Assembly: GCF_043557345.1 (NCBI RefSeq)
Contig: NZ_JBIFFV010000012.1
Location: forward strand, 1 to 64,000
Direction of reading: 5' to 3'
DNA: 64,000 nt
From: Sulfitobacter sp043557345
Lineage (GTDB): Bacteria > Pseudomonadota > Alphaproteobacteria > Rhodobacterales > Rhodobacteraceae
Shown: in pieces, positions 55,122-63,789 of the stretch
How positions within the stretch are numbered: the stretch's first letter is position 1
Layout of the letters: every line of letters starts with the position of its first letter
The notes under the pieces: model-generated
Database searches by the model: none
What the model was told of the DNA's origin: nothing
Seen by the model: only the letters and a program-made list of their open reading frames with translations
Program-made: the position numbers and the translations under genes

Positions 55122-56492
55122 ATGAGTACCCCACCCCCTTCTATCTCACTGCAGCCCATCGATCCAAGCGATGCCCTAAACGATGTGCCAGCCCGAGTCA
55201 CAACGGAAAGGTTCACGGTAGCCGCCGAGATCTGCATGCGGGCCAGGGACGACCTCGCCAGGCGCGGCTACAAACCCGATGGGGAGAAGAATCTCCGACG
55301 CTTCGGCATTTGGGAAATTACCACATTCATGCTGCCAGTGTCCGCGCAGCATCTGCGGCGAGTGCTCAAGGCTAATCCAGAGCTTCCACAGGGGGAGGCC
55401 GAGAAGGCCGGTGGCGCCAAAACCTTCACTCTGGACGAGGTCAACCAAATCCGGGCCTTCTTGGAGTCCGAGGGCCAACAAGGTAAGGGTTATCGCCCCT
55501 ACCGACCTAAGGACCGGCCTGCCAAGGTCGTCTCGGTCTGCAACTTCAAGGGCGGGGTCGCCAAGACAACCACCGGCGCACATTTGGCGATGGCCTCGGC
55601 GCTGGATGGCTACCGCGTGCTTGTCATCGACCTCGACAGTCAGGCCTCGATGAGCACAATGTTCGGGTCGATGGCCGAGGACGAAGGTCAGACCGCCTAC
55701 TCCATCCTCGCCTGGCACCGCGCCCGTCACGCGGCCATGACGCTGGGCATCGACGACCTGACTTCCAAAGAACTCGATGAGGAAATCCGCGAGGCCGCCG
55801 CGGTGACGGCGGATGACGTCATCTTTGGAACGCACTGGCCGACGATCGACATCCTTCCGGCGCAACTCAATCTCTACTGGGCAGAGTTCCAGGTGCCGGT
55901 CTGGATGCAAAGCCATCGAAGCTGGCAGTTCTGGGATGCGCTGCGTGCCTTCCTAGAGGCGCAGAGCCTGCTGTCGGATTACGACATCATCATCATCGAC
56001 ACCCCGCCGGCGCTTGGCTACCTGACGATCAATGCGCTTTCCGCGGCGGATATCCTGCTGATCCCGGTCGGGGCGAGCTTCATCGAGTTTGACTCCACCG
56101 GCCGCTTTTTCGACATGCTCTACACCACCTTCGTCAGCATCGAGGACAGCATGGCGCGTCTTCACGAAGATGCGCCGAAGTTTTCTTGGGATGCGGTGCA
56201 GGTCCTGTTGACGCGCTACGACGACGTGCAGCAATCGGAGCTGGCCAATGTCATCCAGGTCTACCTCGACGATTTTGTCGCCAACTACCGGCAGGAGTTT
56301 ACCGCCCTTGTCGGGCAGGCCGGCGAACGGGTATCCGGGATTTACGAGGCCAGCCATACAGACTTCAACCGCGACACCTATCGTCGCGGCCGCGAGACAT
56401 TCGACCGGTGTTATCACGAATTCAAAAGACTACTGATCGGGTGCTGGGAACGCGATCGGATCGAGGCAGAGCGCAAGGAGGCAGCAGAGTGA
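55122..56492 (+). CDS. parA: ParA family plasmid partition ATPase
   Basis: 456 residues. An N-terminal 130-residue DNA-binding extension (typical of type Ia ParA) has a helix-turn-helix-like WEITTFMLPVSAQHLRRVLK. The ATPase has the deviant Walker A NFKGGVAKTTTGAHLAM at about 141-157, VLVIDLDSQASMSTMFG, and IIIIDTPPALGYLTINALSA (Walker B). It moves or positions plasmid copies with ParB and probably represses its own operon through the N-terminal domain. Its TGA overlaps the parB GTG. Confidence 0.95.
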   Translation: MSTPPPSISLQPIDPSDALNDVPARVTTERFTVAAEICMRARDDLARRGYKPDGEKNLRRFGIWEITTFMLPVSAQHLRRVLKANPELPQGEAEKAGGAKTFTLDEVNQIRAFLESEGQQGKGYRPYRPKDRPAKVVSVCNFKGGVAKTTTGAHLAMASALDGYRVLVIDLDSQASMSTMFGSMAEDEGQTAYSILAWHRARHAAMTLGIDDLTSKELDEEIREAAAVTADDVIFGTHWPTIDILPAQLNLYWAEFQVPVWMQSHRSWQFWDALRAFLEAQSLLSDYDIIIIDTPPALGYLTINALSAADILLIPVGASFIEFDSTGRFFDMLYTTFVSIEDSMARLHEDAPKFSWDAVQVLLTRYDDVQQSELANVIQVYLDDFVANYRQEFTALVGQAGERVSGIYEASHTDFNRDTYRRGRETFDRCYHEFKRLLIGCWERDRIEAERKEAAE

Positions 56493-57577
56493 CACGCAAG
56501 AGACTGGGCGCCATCGACAAGGACGCGGTTTCAACGCTCCGCGCCGTCGCTGAAAAAACCGCGTCCGAGCGGCGGAGCGGCAGTGCCAGCAAGGCGCCGC
56601 CGATTGCGCAGGTGGCAGGCGGCGCTGCGCGCTCGCTCGAAGATGAGATCCTGCGGCTGCGCAAGGACCGCAACACACTTAAGGGTGATGCCGATGCCTG
56701 GCGTACGGCGCATTCGGCCGGGCTTGTAATCGTCCAGATCGAGCTCGACCGGATCGACGATCATGCCTACGCACGTGACCGTCGGCATCTCGATCGCGAC
56801 GGCGAGGCCTGGCAGGAGTTAATGGACAGCCTGCGCGCCCGCGGGCAGCAGACCCCAATTGAGGTCACGGTGTCGGACCTGGACCCTGAGACCTATCGCC
56901 TGGTAAGCGGATTTCGGCGATTGAGTGCCTTGCGCGAGTTGCGGGCAGAGACCGGCGAAGACCGCTTTGCCACCATCAAGGCGCTGGTCTCCGAGCGGCC
57001 CGAGACGGTCGATGCCATGGTGGCCATGGTCGAGGAAAACGAAATCCGCAAGGATGTAAGCTTCTATGAACGTGGGCGGATCTGCTGTCTTGCGGTCGAA
57101 CATGGCGTGGTGGAAACCGTCGACGATGCCATTCAGACGCTATTCGCCAATTCCAGCCGCAACCGGCGGTACAAGATCCGCAACTTCACGCTCATTCATC
57201 AACACCTCGCTCCCTATCTCGACTATCCGGAAGCCATTGGTGAGCGGTTGGGGGCGCGGCTGGCTCAGGCACTTAAAGAGGGCAGGGGCGACGAGCTGAC
57301 TGCGGTACTGGTCGACCGGGGCGAGAAATTCTCTGATGCATCTGAAGAGACAGAGCTTCTGGACGCATTTGTTGAACGCAAAGGCGTGTTTTCGGAGAAT
57401 CGGCAGTTGCAAAAACCAGAAGCGCTGACGGTCGATTGGCAGGGGAAGAGTGGTCTCCTGTTGAAAGCCAAAGCCCGCGGAGGGCGGGTCACTCTGGAGC
57501 TATCTGGGCTGGAGATCAGGGATGAAGCGGAGCTTGGAGAGCTTCTCATCCGGATTGGTGCCGCGGCGGAGACATAG
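56489..57577 (+). CDS. parB: ParB family partition protein
   Basis: 362 residues from the GTG at 56489 (VTRKRLGAIDKDAV), which overlaps the parA stop. The upstream frame is shadow. The ParB/Srx nuclease-like fold shows SLRARGQQTPIEVTVSDLDP and YRLVSGFRRLSALRELRAET (the GxRR box), followed by MVEENEIRKDVSFYERGRIC and a helix-turn-helix region. The C-terminal part should dimerise. It binds the centromere, for which three nearby palindromes are candidates. Confidence 0.93.
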   Translation: MTRKRLGAIDKDAVSTLRAVAEKTASERRSGSASKAPPIAQVAGGAARSLEDEILRLRKDRNTLKGDADAWRTAHSAGLVIVQIELDRIDDHAYARDRRHLDRDGEAWQELMDSLRARGQQTPIEVTVSDLDPETYRLVSGFRRLSALRELRAETGEDRFATIKALVSERPETVDAMVAMVEENEIRKDVSFYERGRICCLAVEHGVVETVDDAIQTLFANSSRNRRYKIRNFTLIHQHLAPYLDYPEAIGERLGARLAQALKEGRGDELTAVLVDRGEKFSDASEETELLDAFVERKGVFSENRQLQKPEALTVDWQGKSGLLLKAKARGGRVTLELSGLEIRDEAELGELLIRIGAAAET

Positions 57578-57589
57578 GCAAAGTCTGGC

Positions 57590-57605
57590 GTCTCGCGCGC
57601 GAGAC
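57590..57605. repeat. Partition-site-like palindrome, copy C / possible terminator
   Basis: GTCTCGCGCGCGAGAC is a perfect palindrome within a longer GGCG…CGCC stem and is followed by GTTTT, 13 bases after parB. It can act as a terminator as well as a protein-binding site. Confidence 0.6.
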
Positions 57606-57643
57606 GCCGTTTTGGCAGCCATTCGCCAAGTGGTTGGTGGTCG

Positions 57644-57698
57644 CGACCCAGCGTTCTTTTTGCGCGCACAGGTATCGCGCGAAAAGAACGCTGGGTCG
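57644..57698. repeat. 23-bp near-perfect inverted repeat
   Basis: Bases 57644-57666 and 57676-57698 are inverted with one mismatch and a nine-base spacer. The arms begin CGACCCAGCG and end CGCTGGGTCG, so each outer end carries the iteron hexamer GGGTCG/CGACCC. Confidence 0.85.
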
Positions 57699-57884
57699 GG
57701 TATCTGAGCCGATCCTGGAACTTCGGCCTAAAAATGCAAAAGACTGATTGAGATCTGAATGGGCAGGCCGCCTAGCATCTGGCCCAGAACGTAGGCCCGA
57801 GGCGATATGCCAGACCTGGGTAACGTTTCGGCGTACCTAGCCAAGTAACGTCGAGAAGCGCGGCAGCAACGATCGCAGACGCTC

Positions 57885-58982
57885 CTACAGCCCGGCAGCC
57901 TTGGTCAGGTTCACCCGAAAACGGTCGCGGCGACGTTGGTAGCGGCGGGTCATTTCGGCCGAGGCGTGTCCGAGCTGCTTCTGGACGTAGCGTTCCTCAA
58001 CCTCGGCCGAACTGGCGAGGCCGGCACGCAGAGAATGGCCGGAGAACAGCGCCAGGCGGTCTTTCTCAGGCAGGTCCGACCGGATGCCGGCGTCCAAGAC
58101 CGTGCGTTTGATCAACCGCGCGACATGTTTGTCATTCAGCCTGGTCTCCGAGGCGCGCTTGCCATCGCGCGAGGTGCGGACGAAAACGGGCCCGAAATTG
58201 ATCTGCGCGAAATGCAGCCATTGCTCGAGCGCATGGACGGGGCAGGATTGATCTTTAGCTCCCCGGCCGATCTCGACCTCGCGCCAACCAGTCTTAGCAT
58301 TGAGGGTGAGCAGGGCGCCCTTGTCGAAAATCTCGATCCAGCCGCCGCTGTCCTGTGTGTCGTCCTTATGCACCTCGAGGCCAACGATCTCGGATCGGCG
58401 GAGGCCGCCAGCGAAGCCGAGCAACAGAATTGCCCGATCCCGCAGCCCGCGCAGATCATAGGGCAGGGTAGCCACCATTGCGAGGATATCCTCGGCCATG
58501 ACCGCCGCCTTCTGCGCCGGTGGACGCGCATGCTTGCGTTTGATCCCGGCCAGCACCGTCGCGATGTGGCGGTTCCTACGATCGAGAGAAAACCCGCGCT
58601 GCGCGTAGTTCCAGGCGAGACCCGACAGGCGGCGGTCGATGGTGCTGACCGACAACGTAGGAGCGCCGCTTGCCGGAGCCGCCAGCTCGGTCAGGTAGAG
58701 GCCGATCATCTCGGGCGAGAGGGGCAAGAGGTCGGTGCCCCTCATCCGGCACCAGCGCGCGAAGTGCTTCCAGTCGGCGGAGTATGCCTTGTTGGTATTC
58801 TCGGCCATAGAGGCCTTGGCATAGTCGCGAGCCGTATCAACCAGCCGATCAAGGGTTCCGGAGCCGGCGACATGGGAAGGCAGGGCGATGCTAACGCTTG
58901 CTTCTTGATCTCTTTCGTCAAGAGGCTCATCGTTCTTCCTATCAGGGAAGGCTGGTGTTGATTTTTCGATCTCTGATGGCAT
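57885..58982 (-). CDS. Tyrosine recombinase (phage integrase family)
   Basis: 365 residues. An N-terminal SAM-like DNA-binding part (AENTNKAYSADWKHFARWCR) precedes the catalytic domain with Arg in LLGFAGGLRRSEIVGLEV, FSGHSLRAGLASSAEVEE (H-x-x-R), LGHASAEMTRRYQRRRD (His/Trp position and nucleophile Tyr). All catalytic residues appear present. The subfamily is common on Rhodobacteraceae plasmids and may resolve plasmid dimers or move an element. It diverges from the tni genes. Confidence 0.9.
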   Translation of the reverse strand: MPSEIEKSTPAFPDRKNDEPLDERDQEASVSIALPSHVAGSGTLDRLVDTARDYAKASMAENTNKAYSADWKHFARWCRMRGTDLLPLSPEMIGLYLTELAAPASGAPTLSVSTIDRRLSGLAWNYAQRGFSLDRRNRHIATVLAGIKRKHARPPAQKAAVMAEDILAMVATLPYDLRGLRDRAILLLGFAGGLRRSEIVGLEVHKDDTQDSGGWIEIFDKGALLTLNAKTGWREVEIGRGAKDQSCPVHALEQWLHFAQINFGPVFVRTSRDGKRASETRLNDKHVARLIKRTVLDAGIRSDLPEKDRLALFSGHSLRAGLASSAEVEERYVQKQLGHASAEMTRRYQRRRDRFRVNLTKAAGL

Positions 58983-59092
58983 TTTTCAATGTATCCGGTG
59001 ATGAAATTCATGTCGTTCTTGTTCCATGAGCGGACGCTAACGTATTGATATCATTGTGTTCATGTTTCTGTTTCATTCCCGGATTATAGTTT

Positions 59093-59107
59093 CATTATCG
59101 GACATAA
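59093..59107. repeat. Left element-end motif of the tni module
   Basis: CATTATCGGACATAA occurs here and, exactly inverted, at 62800-62814 after tniQ. An imperfect copy (TTTCATTCCCGGATTATAG) precedes it by 19 bases. Confidence 0.7.
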
Positions 59108-59131
59108 GACACTTATCTTCCGGGTTTGGCC

Positions 59132-60805
59132 ATGGTGGATCGAGCAGATATCAACGCCGTCGACGATGCTGCGTGGGAACAGGCGATTGCGCGGGAAGCT
59201 GTGATCCGCCGCCTTGCAAGCAAGGTCCCACCGAACCGTGCCGAATTCCTAAAGGCCTGCCGCGATCTTGGTCTCAAGCGCTCTCGCCTGTACGAATTGA
59301 TCTCAGCGTACAAGGCGCGCCCGGTCGCCAGTTCGTTGCTGGCGGCTCAGGTTGGGACACCGACGGGCAGCCGCCGGCTGCCTGACGAGATCGAAACGGT
59401 GATTTCGGGCGCGATCGAGGATTTCTACAAGTCTCTCCAGAAGCCAAGCATCAATGCCCTGCAAAAGGAGGTGCGCAGGCGGTGCAATAAGAGAGGGCTA
59501 CGTCCCCCGTGCTGGACCACGCTCCGGGACCGTGTGGCGGCGATCGATCCGGCGGAACTCACGGCGGCGCGTGAGGGCGCTAAGGCTTCTCGCCAGCTCC
59601 ATCACCCAGTGCCGGGCAGCTATCAGGTCGAACGGGCCTATGAGGTGGTTCAGATTGACCACACGTTGGTGGATGTCATCGTTGTGGACCGGGTTCATCG
59701 GAAACCCTTGCAACGGCCCTGGCTGACGCTCGCCATCGACGTCGCAAGCCGCATGGTGGCGGGATTCTATCTGACACTGGAGCCGCCATCGGCCTTGTCG
59801 GTGGCACTGGCCATTCAGCACCTGATGCAGCCCAAATTCAACTGGCTGGAAAGCTTGGAGGTCAACGCGGACTGGCCAGCAGAAGGATTGCCGGAGACCA
59901 TTCACGTCGACAATGCCAAGGAATTCCGCTCGAAGGCGATGAAGCGGGGTGCGGAAGAGCACGGGATTTCGCTACAGTACCGTCCGATTGGGGCACCACA
60001 TTACGGCGGTCACATCGAGCGGCTGATCGGCACAATGATGGGGGCGGTCCACCTGCTGCCGGGATCGACCTTCAGCAGCATCAAGGATCGCGGTGACTAC
60101 GATTCCGTGGGCAAGTCGGCGATGACGCTCGACGAGCTGGAGCGCTGGTTGGCGCTGGAAATCACCCGTTATCATGCTGAACGGCACCGTGCGCTCGGGA
60201 TTCCGCCAGTTGCGGCCTGGAACGAGGCCTGTGGGCGACGCGAGGCACCAGTGCGTCGTCCATATGACCCGGATGGGTTCCGAATCGACTTCCTGCCGAG
60301 CACGGAACGCATGGTGCGCCGCGATGGCATCCATCTTTTCGGCCTGCGGTATTGGGACGATGTCCTGAGCCTCTGGGCGGGTCGGCAGAGCCGGCAATTG
60401 CGCGTGTTCTACGATCCTCGTGACCTCTCCACGGTCTTTGTCCGGAGCCCTGAGGGCCAACGATATCCCGTGCGGTTTGCAGATCTGCGCCATCCGTCGA
60501 TCACCCTTGCGGAGCATCGCCGTGCGCAGGCGATTTTGCGCGAGCGCGGGCGCGCGCTCGAGGACGAAGATCTCATATTCGCAGTGATCGAGGAACAGCG
60601 CGCCCTGGTTGATGCGGCCAGCAGTAGAACCCGGGAAGCCAGACGGTTTCTCGAGCGACGAGACCGAGCGCTTGATGGGGCAGGGGCCTACGAGGCTGAG
60701 GATGCCGCCCCGGAACCAGAGGAAAGTGAGAATGTGCTCGGGACCACCCGGGGTTCGAAGTTGAGGAATGGTCGTGACCGAAGGCTGCGCATTTGCACAT
60801 CTTGA
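59132..60805 (+). CDS. tniA: TniA/TnsB-like DDE transposase
   Basis: 557 residues from the ATG at 59132. N-terminal DNA-binding helices (ACRDLGLKRSRLYELISAYK) precede the retroviral-integrase core: VVQIDHTLVDVIVVDR (first Asp), IHVDNAKEFRSKAMKRGAEE (second Asp) and GGHIERLIGTMMGAVHLLPG (Glu). A Mu-type C-terminal barrel follows (FGLRYWDDVLSLWAGRQSRQ). It catalyses strand transfer for Tn5053/Tn402 and Tn7-like transposons. Its 3' end overlaps tniB by 38 bases. Confidence 0.92.
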   Translation: MVDRADINAVDDAAWEQAIAREAVIRRLASKVPPNRAEFLKACRDLGLKRSRLYELISAYKARPVASSLLAAQVGTPTGSRRLPDEIETVISGAIEDFYKSLQKPSINALQKEVRRRCNKRGLRPPCWTTLRDRVAAIDPAELTAAREGAKASRQLHHPVPGSYQVERAYEVVQIDHTLVDVIVVDRVHRKPLQRPWLTLAIDVASRMVAGFYLTLEPPSALSVALAIQHLMQPKFNWLESLEVNADWPAEGLPETIHVDNAKEFRSKAMKRGAEEHGISLQYRPIGAPHYGGHIERLIGTMMGAVHLLPGSTFSSIKDRGDYDSVGKSAMTLDELERWLALEITRYHAERHRALGIPPVAAWNEACGRREAPVRRPYDPDGFRIDFLPSTERMVRRDGIHLFGLRYWDDVLSLWAGRQSRQLRVFYDPRDLSTVFVRSPEGQRYPVRFADLRHPSITLAEHRRAQAILRERGRALEDEDLIFAVIEEQRALVDAASSRTREARRFLERRDRALDGAGAYEAEDAAPEPEESENVLGTTRGSKLRNGRDRRLRICTS

Positions 60806-61706
60806 TCCGGCTTACCGCCGGTTCGCGGCGCTGCCTGATGATGAGCGCATCGCCTGGATCCGGGCTGACCGCTGGATCGGTTTCGATCAGTCAGGGGTTG
60901 CTCTGGCACGTCTGGAGAACCTGCTGACCTATCCGCCGCGTGACCGGATGCCCTGCTTGCTGATCTATGGCGATACCGGCATGGGCAAGACCAAGATCGT
61001 CCGCAAGTTTGAACGCGACCACCCGCCGAAGTTCAGCCAGATCACCGGAGTTGACCATCGTCCGGTGGTCGTCGCGCAGGTACCTTCTGAACCCATTGAG
61101 CGCGATCTGTACCGCGAACTTCTGGCGGCCATGGGGGCACCGGCGATGGCAGGCGGTACGCTCGCCCGCGAGAAGGATATCTGCCGATCGCTGCTACGGA
61201 CTGTGGGGGCGAAGATGATCATCCTCGACGAGGTGAACGGTATGCTCGCTGGTACGTTCCGCCAGCAGCGCATATTTCTCAACGCCATAAGGTTTCTGGC
61301 CAATGATCTACGGATCCCGCTGGTTTGTGCAGGGACTGACCTCGCGCGCCAGGCGTTGCTGACCGATGCACAACTGGCCGAGCGCTTCGAGGCGTTCCAT
61401 CTCAAGCCCTGGCAGAACGATACCGCCTTCGCCGGGCTCTTGAAAAGTTTCGAACGCATCCTGCCTTTGCGCGAGGCCTCCGATCTGATCAGTGGGGAGG
61501 CCAGAGAGCGGATTCACAAGCTGACCTCCGGTGTGACGGCGCGCATCTTCCGCCTAATCGAGACGGCGGCAGAAGATGCGGTCCGGTCGGGCAAGGAGCG
61601 CCTCGACGCGGATAGTTTTGGCGACAATCTGGTGCTGCCGCTGGTCTCGATGACCCAGACCGCTCGGCGGCGGGGAAAGCCCGTGCAACAGCGAGTGGGG
61701 GCATGA
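60768..61706 (+). CDS. tniB: TniB/TnsC-like AAA+ ATPase
   Basis: 312 residues. Walker A CLLIYGDTGMGKTKIVRKF at about 64-82, Walker B KMIILDEVNGMLAGTFRQQR, sensor region VCAGTDLARQALLTDAQLAE and LAERFEAFHLKPW. It regulates target choice and activates the transposase. It is embedded between tniA (38-base overlap) and tniQ (four-base overlap), as in Tn5053-family modules. Confidence 0.93.
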   Translation: MVVTEGCAFAHLDPAYRRFAALPDDERIAWIRADRWIGFDQSGVALARLENLLTYPPRDRMPCLLIYGDTGMGKTKIVRKFERDHPPKFSQITGVDHRPVVVAQVPSEPIERDLYRELLAAMGAPAMAGGTLAREKDICRSLLRTVGAKMIILDEVNGMLAGTFRQQRIFLNAIRFLANDLRIPLVCAGTDLARQALLTDAQLAERFEAFHLKPWQNDTAFAGLLKSFERILPLREASDLISGEARERIHKLTSGVTARIFRLIETAAEDAVRSGKERLDADSFGDNLVLPLVSMTQTARRRGKPVQQRVGA

Positions 61707-62761
61707 TGGTGCCGGCCAGATTGCCCGTCGCACCGCGTCCATTCCGTGACGAATTGCTCACGTCTTGGATGGCGCGAGTTGCCGCGCGCTACGGGGCGGA
61801 GCCCTTTGAGCTGATGGTGTTCCTGGCGGGGCAGGCGGGTAGGTACGCAGGCGCACGGCAGATTGACGATGTGGTGCCGGATATGGGGCTGCTCAGGCTA
61901 TGGGCGAAGGCCTGCAGGATCGATCCGGAACGGCTTCGTCGCAGGTCACTGGCTTCCCGATATCCTGGTCGGCCGCAGGGTTGGCTTCTGATCGAGACAG
62001 TCCCGGTCTGCCTTGCCTGTTTCGATGCGGATGTTGCTGCCGGTCGCGATGCCTATCTTCGGGTAAATTGGCGATTGGCGGAGCAGGTGGTTTGCCCGGA
62101 ACACCGGACCATGCTTCTGGATCGCTGCCCTGCGTGTTGCAGCGGCCTGAGGCTTTCTTTTCGCATGCTGAATGGACTGCTGCGGCCCTTCTGTCACAAG
62201 TGCGATGCCGTTCTGACCAGTGGGGGAGGGGAGACAGAGGACCCTTTGAAGGCATATTTTGCTGCAAACGTTCTCGAGATCCAACGCCAGATCAGCGGAA
62301 TCGTCATAGGTGGCCCCGGCCGCCTTGATCGACTCGAGCATGCAATTCGCACCCTTTGGGCACCGCTTGATCGTGACGGGGCAGCCCGGCCTGTCCTTGC
62401 GCTCTGGTACGATGAACCGGGCTGGAACTGCCCTTACGAAGCTCGCGCGGCCGTCGGTCGGCTTGCGCCTCTTCAGCACCTATCAGTGCGCTGGCGGGCT
62501 CTGACGCTGGTGATCTTGCATGATCTCTTTGGAGCAGATCTGGTGCCCGGCGCAGTCGTGCCGGAGGCCGCCCTCGTCCTGTTCCGGCGTGCCGCCCCAT
62601 TGCCGTGGCTCACGGATGGGCGAGATCCACGGAACGGCAAAGGAAAGCGCGCAGTTGAAGCTGGAGCGGAACGAGTCCACAAATTGAGCAAGAGGCCTGT
62701 CCACCGGTTAGATGGAAATTTCCTCGACGAGAGGGGGGATTTTGGCCGAATCCACCCATGA
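61703..62761 (+). CDS. tniQ: TniQ family target-selection protein
   Basis: 352 residues. PVAPRPFRDELLTSWMARVA opens the TniQ domain. Cys/His pairs in ETVPVCLACFDADVAAGRDA, QVVCPEHRTMLLDRCPACC and PFCHKCDAVLT form the usual zinc fingers. TniQ links the AAA+ ATPase to a target-recognition factor. No resolvase gene (tniR) follows, and no res site was recognised. Confidence 0.92.
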   Translation: MMVPARLPVAPRPFRDELLTSWMARVAARYGAEPFELMVFLAGQAGRYAGARQIDDVVPDMGLLRLWAKACRIDPERLRRRSLASRYPGRPQGWLLIETVPVCLACFDADVAAGRDAYLRVNWRLAEQVVCPEHRTMLLDRCPACCSGLRLSFRMLNGLLRPFCHKCDAVLTSGGGETEDPLKAYFAANVLEIQRQISGIVIGGPGRLDRLEHAIRTLWAPLDRDGAARPVLALWYDEPGWNCPYEARAAVGRLAPLQHLSVRWRALTLVILHDLFGADLVPGAVVPEAALVLFRRAAPLPWLTDGRDPRNGKGKRAVEAGAERVHKLSKRPVHRLDGNFLDERGDFGRIHP

Positions 62762-62799
62762 AACTAAAACGACATTTAACTGCTTCCGTGCTTATTCTA

Positions 62800-62831
62800 T
62801 TATGTCCGATAATGCAAACTTATTGGACATA
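62800..62831. repeat. Right element-end motifs of the tni module
   Basis: TTATGTCCGATAATG (62800-62814) inverts the left motif exactly. TATTGGACATAAG follows at 62821-62833. They are probable transposase-binding sites near the right end. Confidence 0.7.
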
Positions 62832-62906
62832 AGTGCGAAGCGCAAGTTGGGGCGGTTTATACTTTAATGTATGGTCTAAAGCGCCGCCCTGAGGTAGCGT
62901 GGCTAC

Positions 62907-63788
62907 ATGGATTTCTCCCGCGCCCTTGGCCTCGATCATTCTGAAACACTACCGCCCATGCCCTCTTGGGTCACTGCTGGATCTTCGGAAAGCCTTGAAG
63001 ACATGTCCTTTCTGTCCGGCGCGGCCCTGAGCCACCTGTATCTTGTGATGGCGCGGGACGACGTGCCCAAGATCCTGTTGCGCGCCCGGCTGGCTCTGCG
63101 CGCGGCAGAGGCTTGCGTCAGGTTTTCCGGTCGGCCAGAGCGGGCAGGGGCGCTGCGCGATACGGTTCACTTTCTGCGCCCCGGGGATCTGCCGGGTCCG
63201 GCAGGAGAGGTCTATCTGTCTTGGCTGCGCGCTGTGGCGCGGGCGGTCTCGGTCAGGTCTCTGGGCCGGGCACTGCCCGCTGTCGACGAGGACCGGATCG
63301 CCGACTGTCTCAACGCGGGGCGCGGGGCGCCGGTTAGCCGGGCGGGGAGGGTGCTGGAGGCCATGATGGCGACAGTTCGGCAGGAAGTGCCGGCGCTGAT
63401 CTTAGCGGATGCCGCCTTGAGCCAAGCGCTTGGTTTGGACCATGTAACGCCTCTCTTGGCAGCTGGGTTGAAGCGCGCGGACCTGCGCAAACGCGGAGAT
63501 GAGCTGCGCCGCGCCTGCCATCGCGCCGTCGTGGCTTCGGCGGTCGAGACGGCACGCCTCGCGGCCGATCTCACGCGGCGGGCAGAACATGTGAACGCGG
63601 TCGCGCCAAAGCTGCGCGCCAAGGGGGCAGGAGAAGCCGTGGAGATGTTTTTGACCCGCGACGCCGTCGCAGCAGCAGCGCTGCCGCTGCCGCCCCGTGC
63701 GGCACGGCGGCTTTGCGACCGGCTGGTGGAGCTCGGGGCGGTGCGCGAACTCACTGGCCGCGACACGTTCCGGCTCTACGGGGTATAA
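62907..63788 (+). CDS. DUF1403 family protein
   Basis: 293 residues, highly helical and alanine/arginine-rich. MSFLSGAALSHLYLVMARDD, LLRARLALRAAEACVRFSGR and the closing LPLPPRAARRLCDRLVELGA match the DUF1403 proteins I associate with Rhodobacteraceae plasmids. The end (DRLVELGAVRELTGRDTFRL) looks like a winged-helix segment. It is one base from the ScpB-like gene, so they are co-transcribed. Function unknown. Confidence 0.8.
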   Translation: MDFSRALGLDHSETLPPMPSWVTAGSSESLEDMSFLSGAALSHLYLVMARDDVPKILLRARLALRAAEACVRFSGRPERAGALRDTVHFLRPGDLPGPAGEVYLSWLRAVARAVSVRSLGRALPAVDEDRIADCLNAGRGAPVSRAGRVLEAMMATVRQEVPALILADAALSQALGLDHVTPLLAAGLKRADLRKRGDELRRACHRAVVASAVETARLAADLTRRAEHVNAVAPKLRAKGAGEAVEMFLTRDAVAAAALPLPPRAARRLCDRLVELGAVRELTGRDTFRLYGV

Positions 63789-63789
63789 G

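Noticed and set aside
57936..58961. 341-residue open frame opposite the tyrosine recombinase
   Set aside because: The recombinase strand carries complete catalytic motifs; the opposite frame is a codon-bias shadow.
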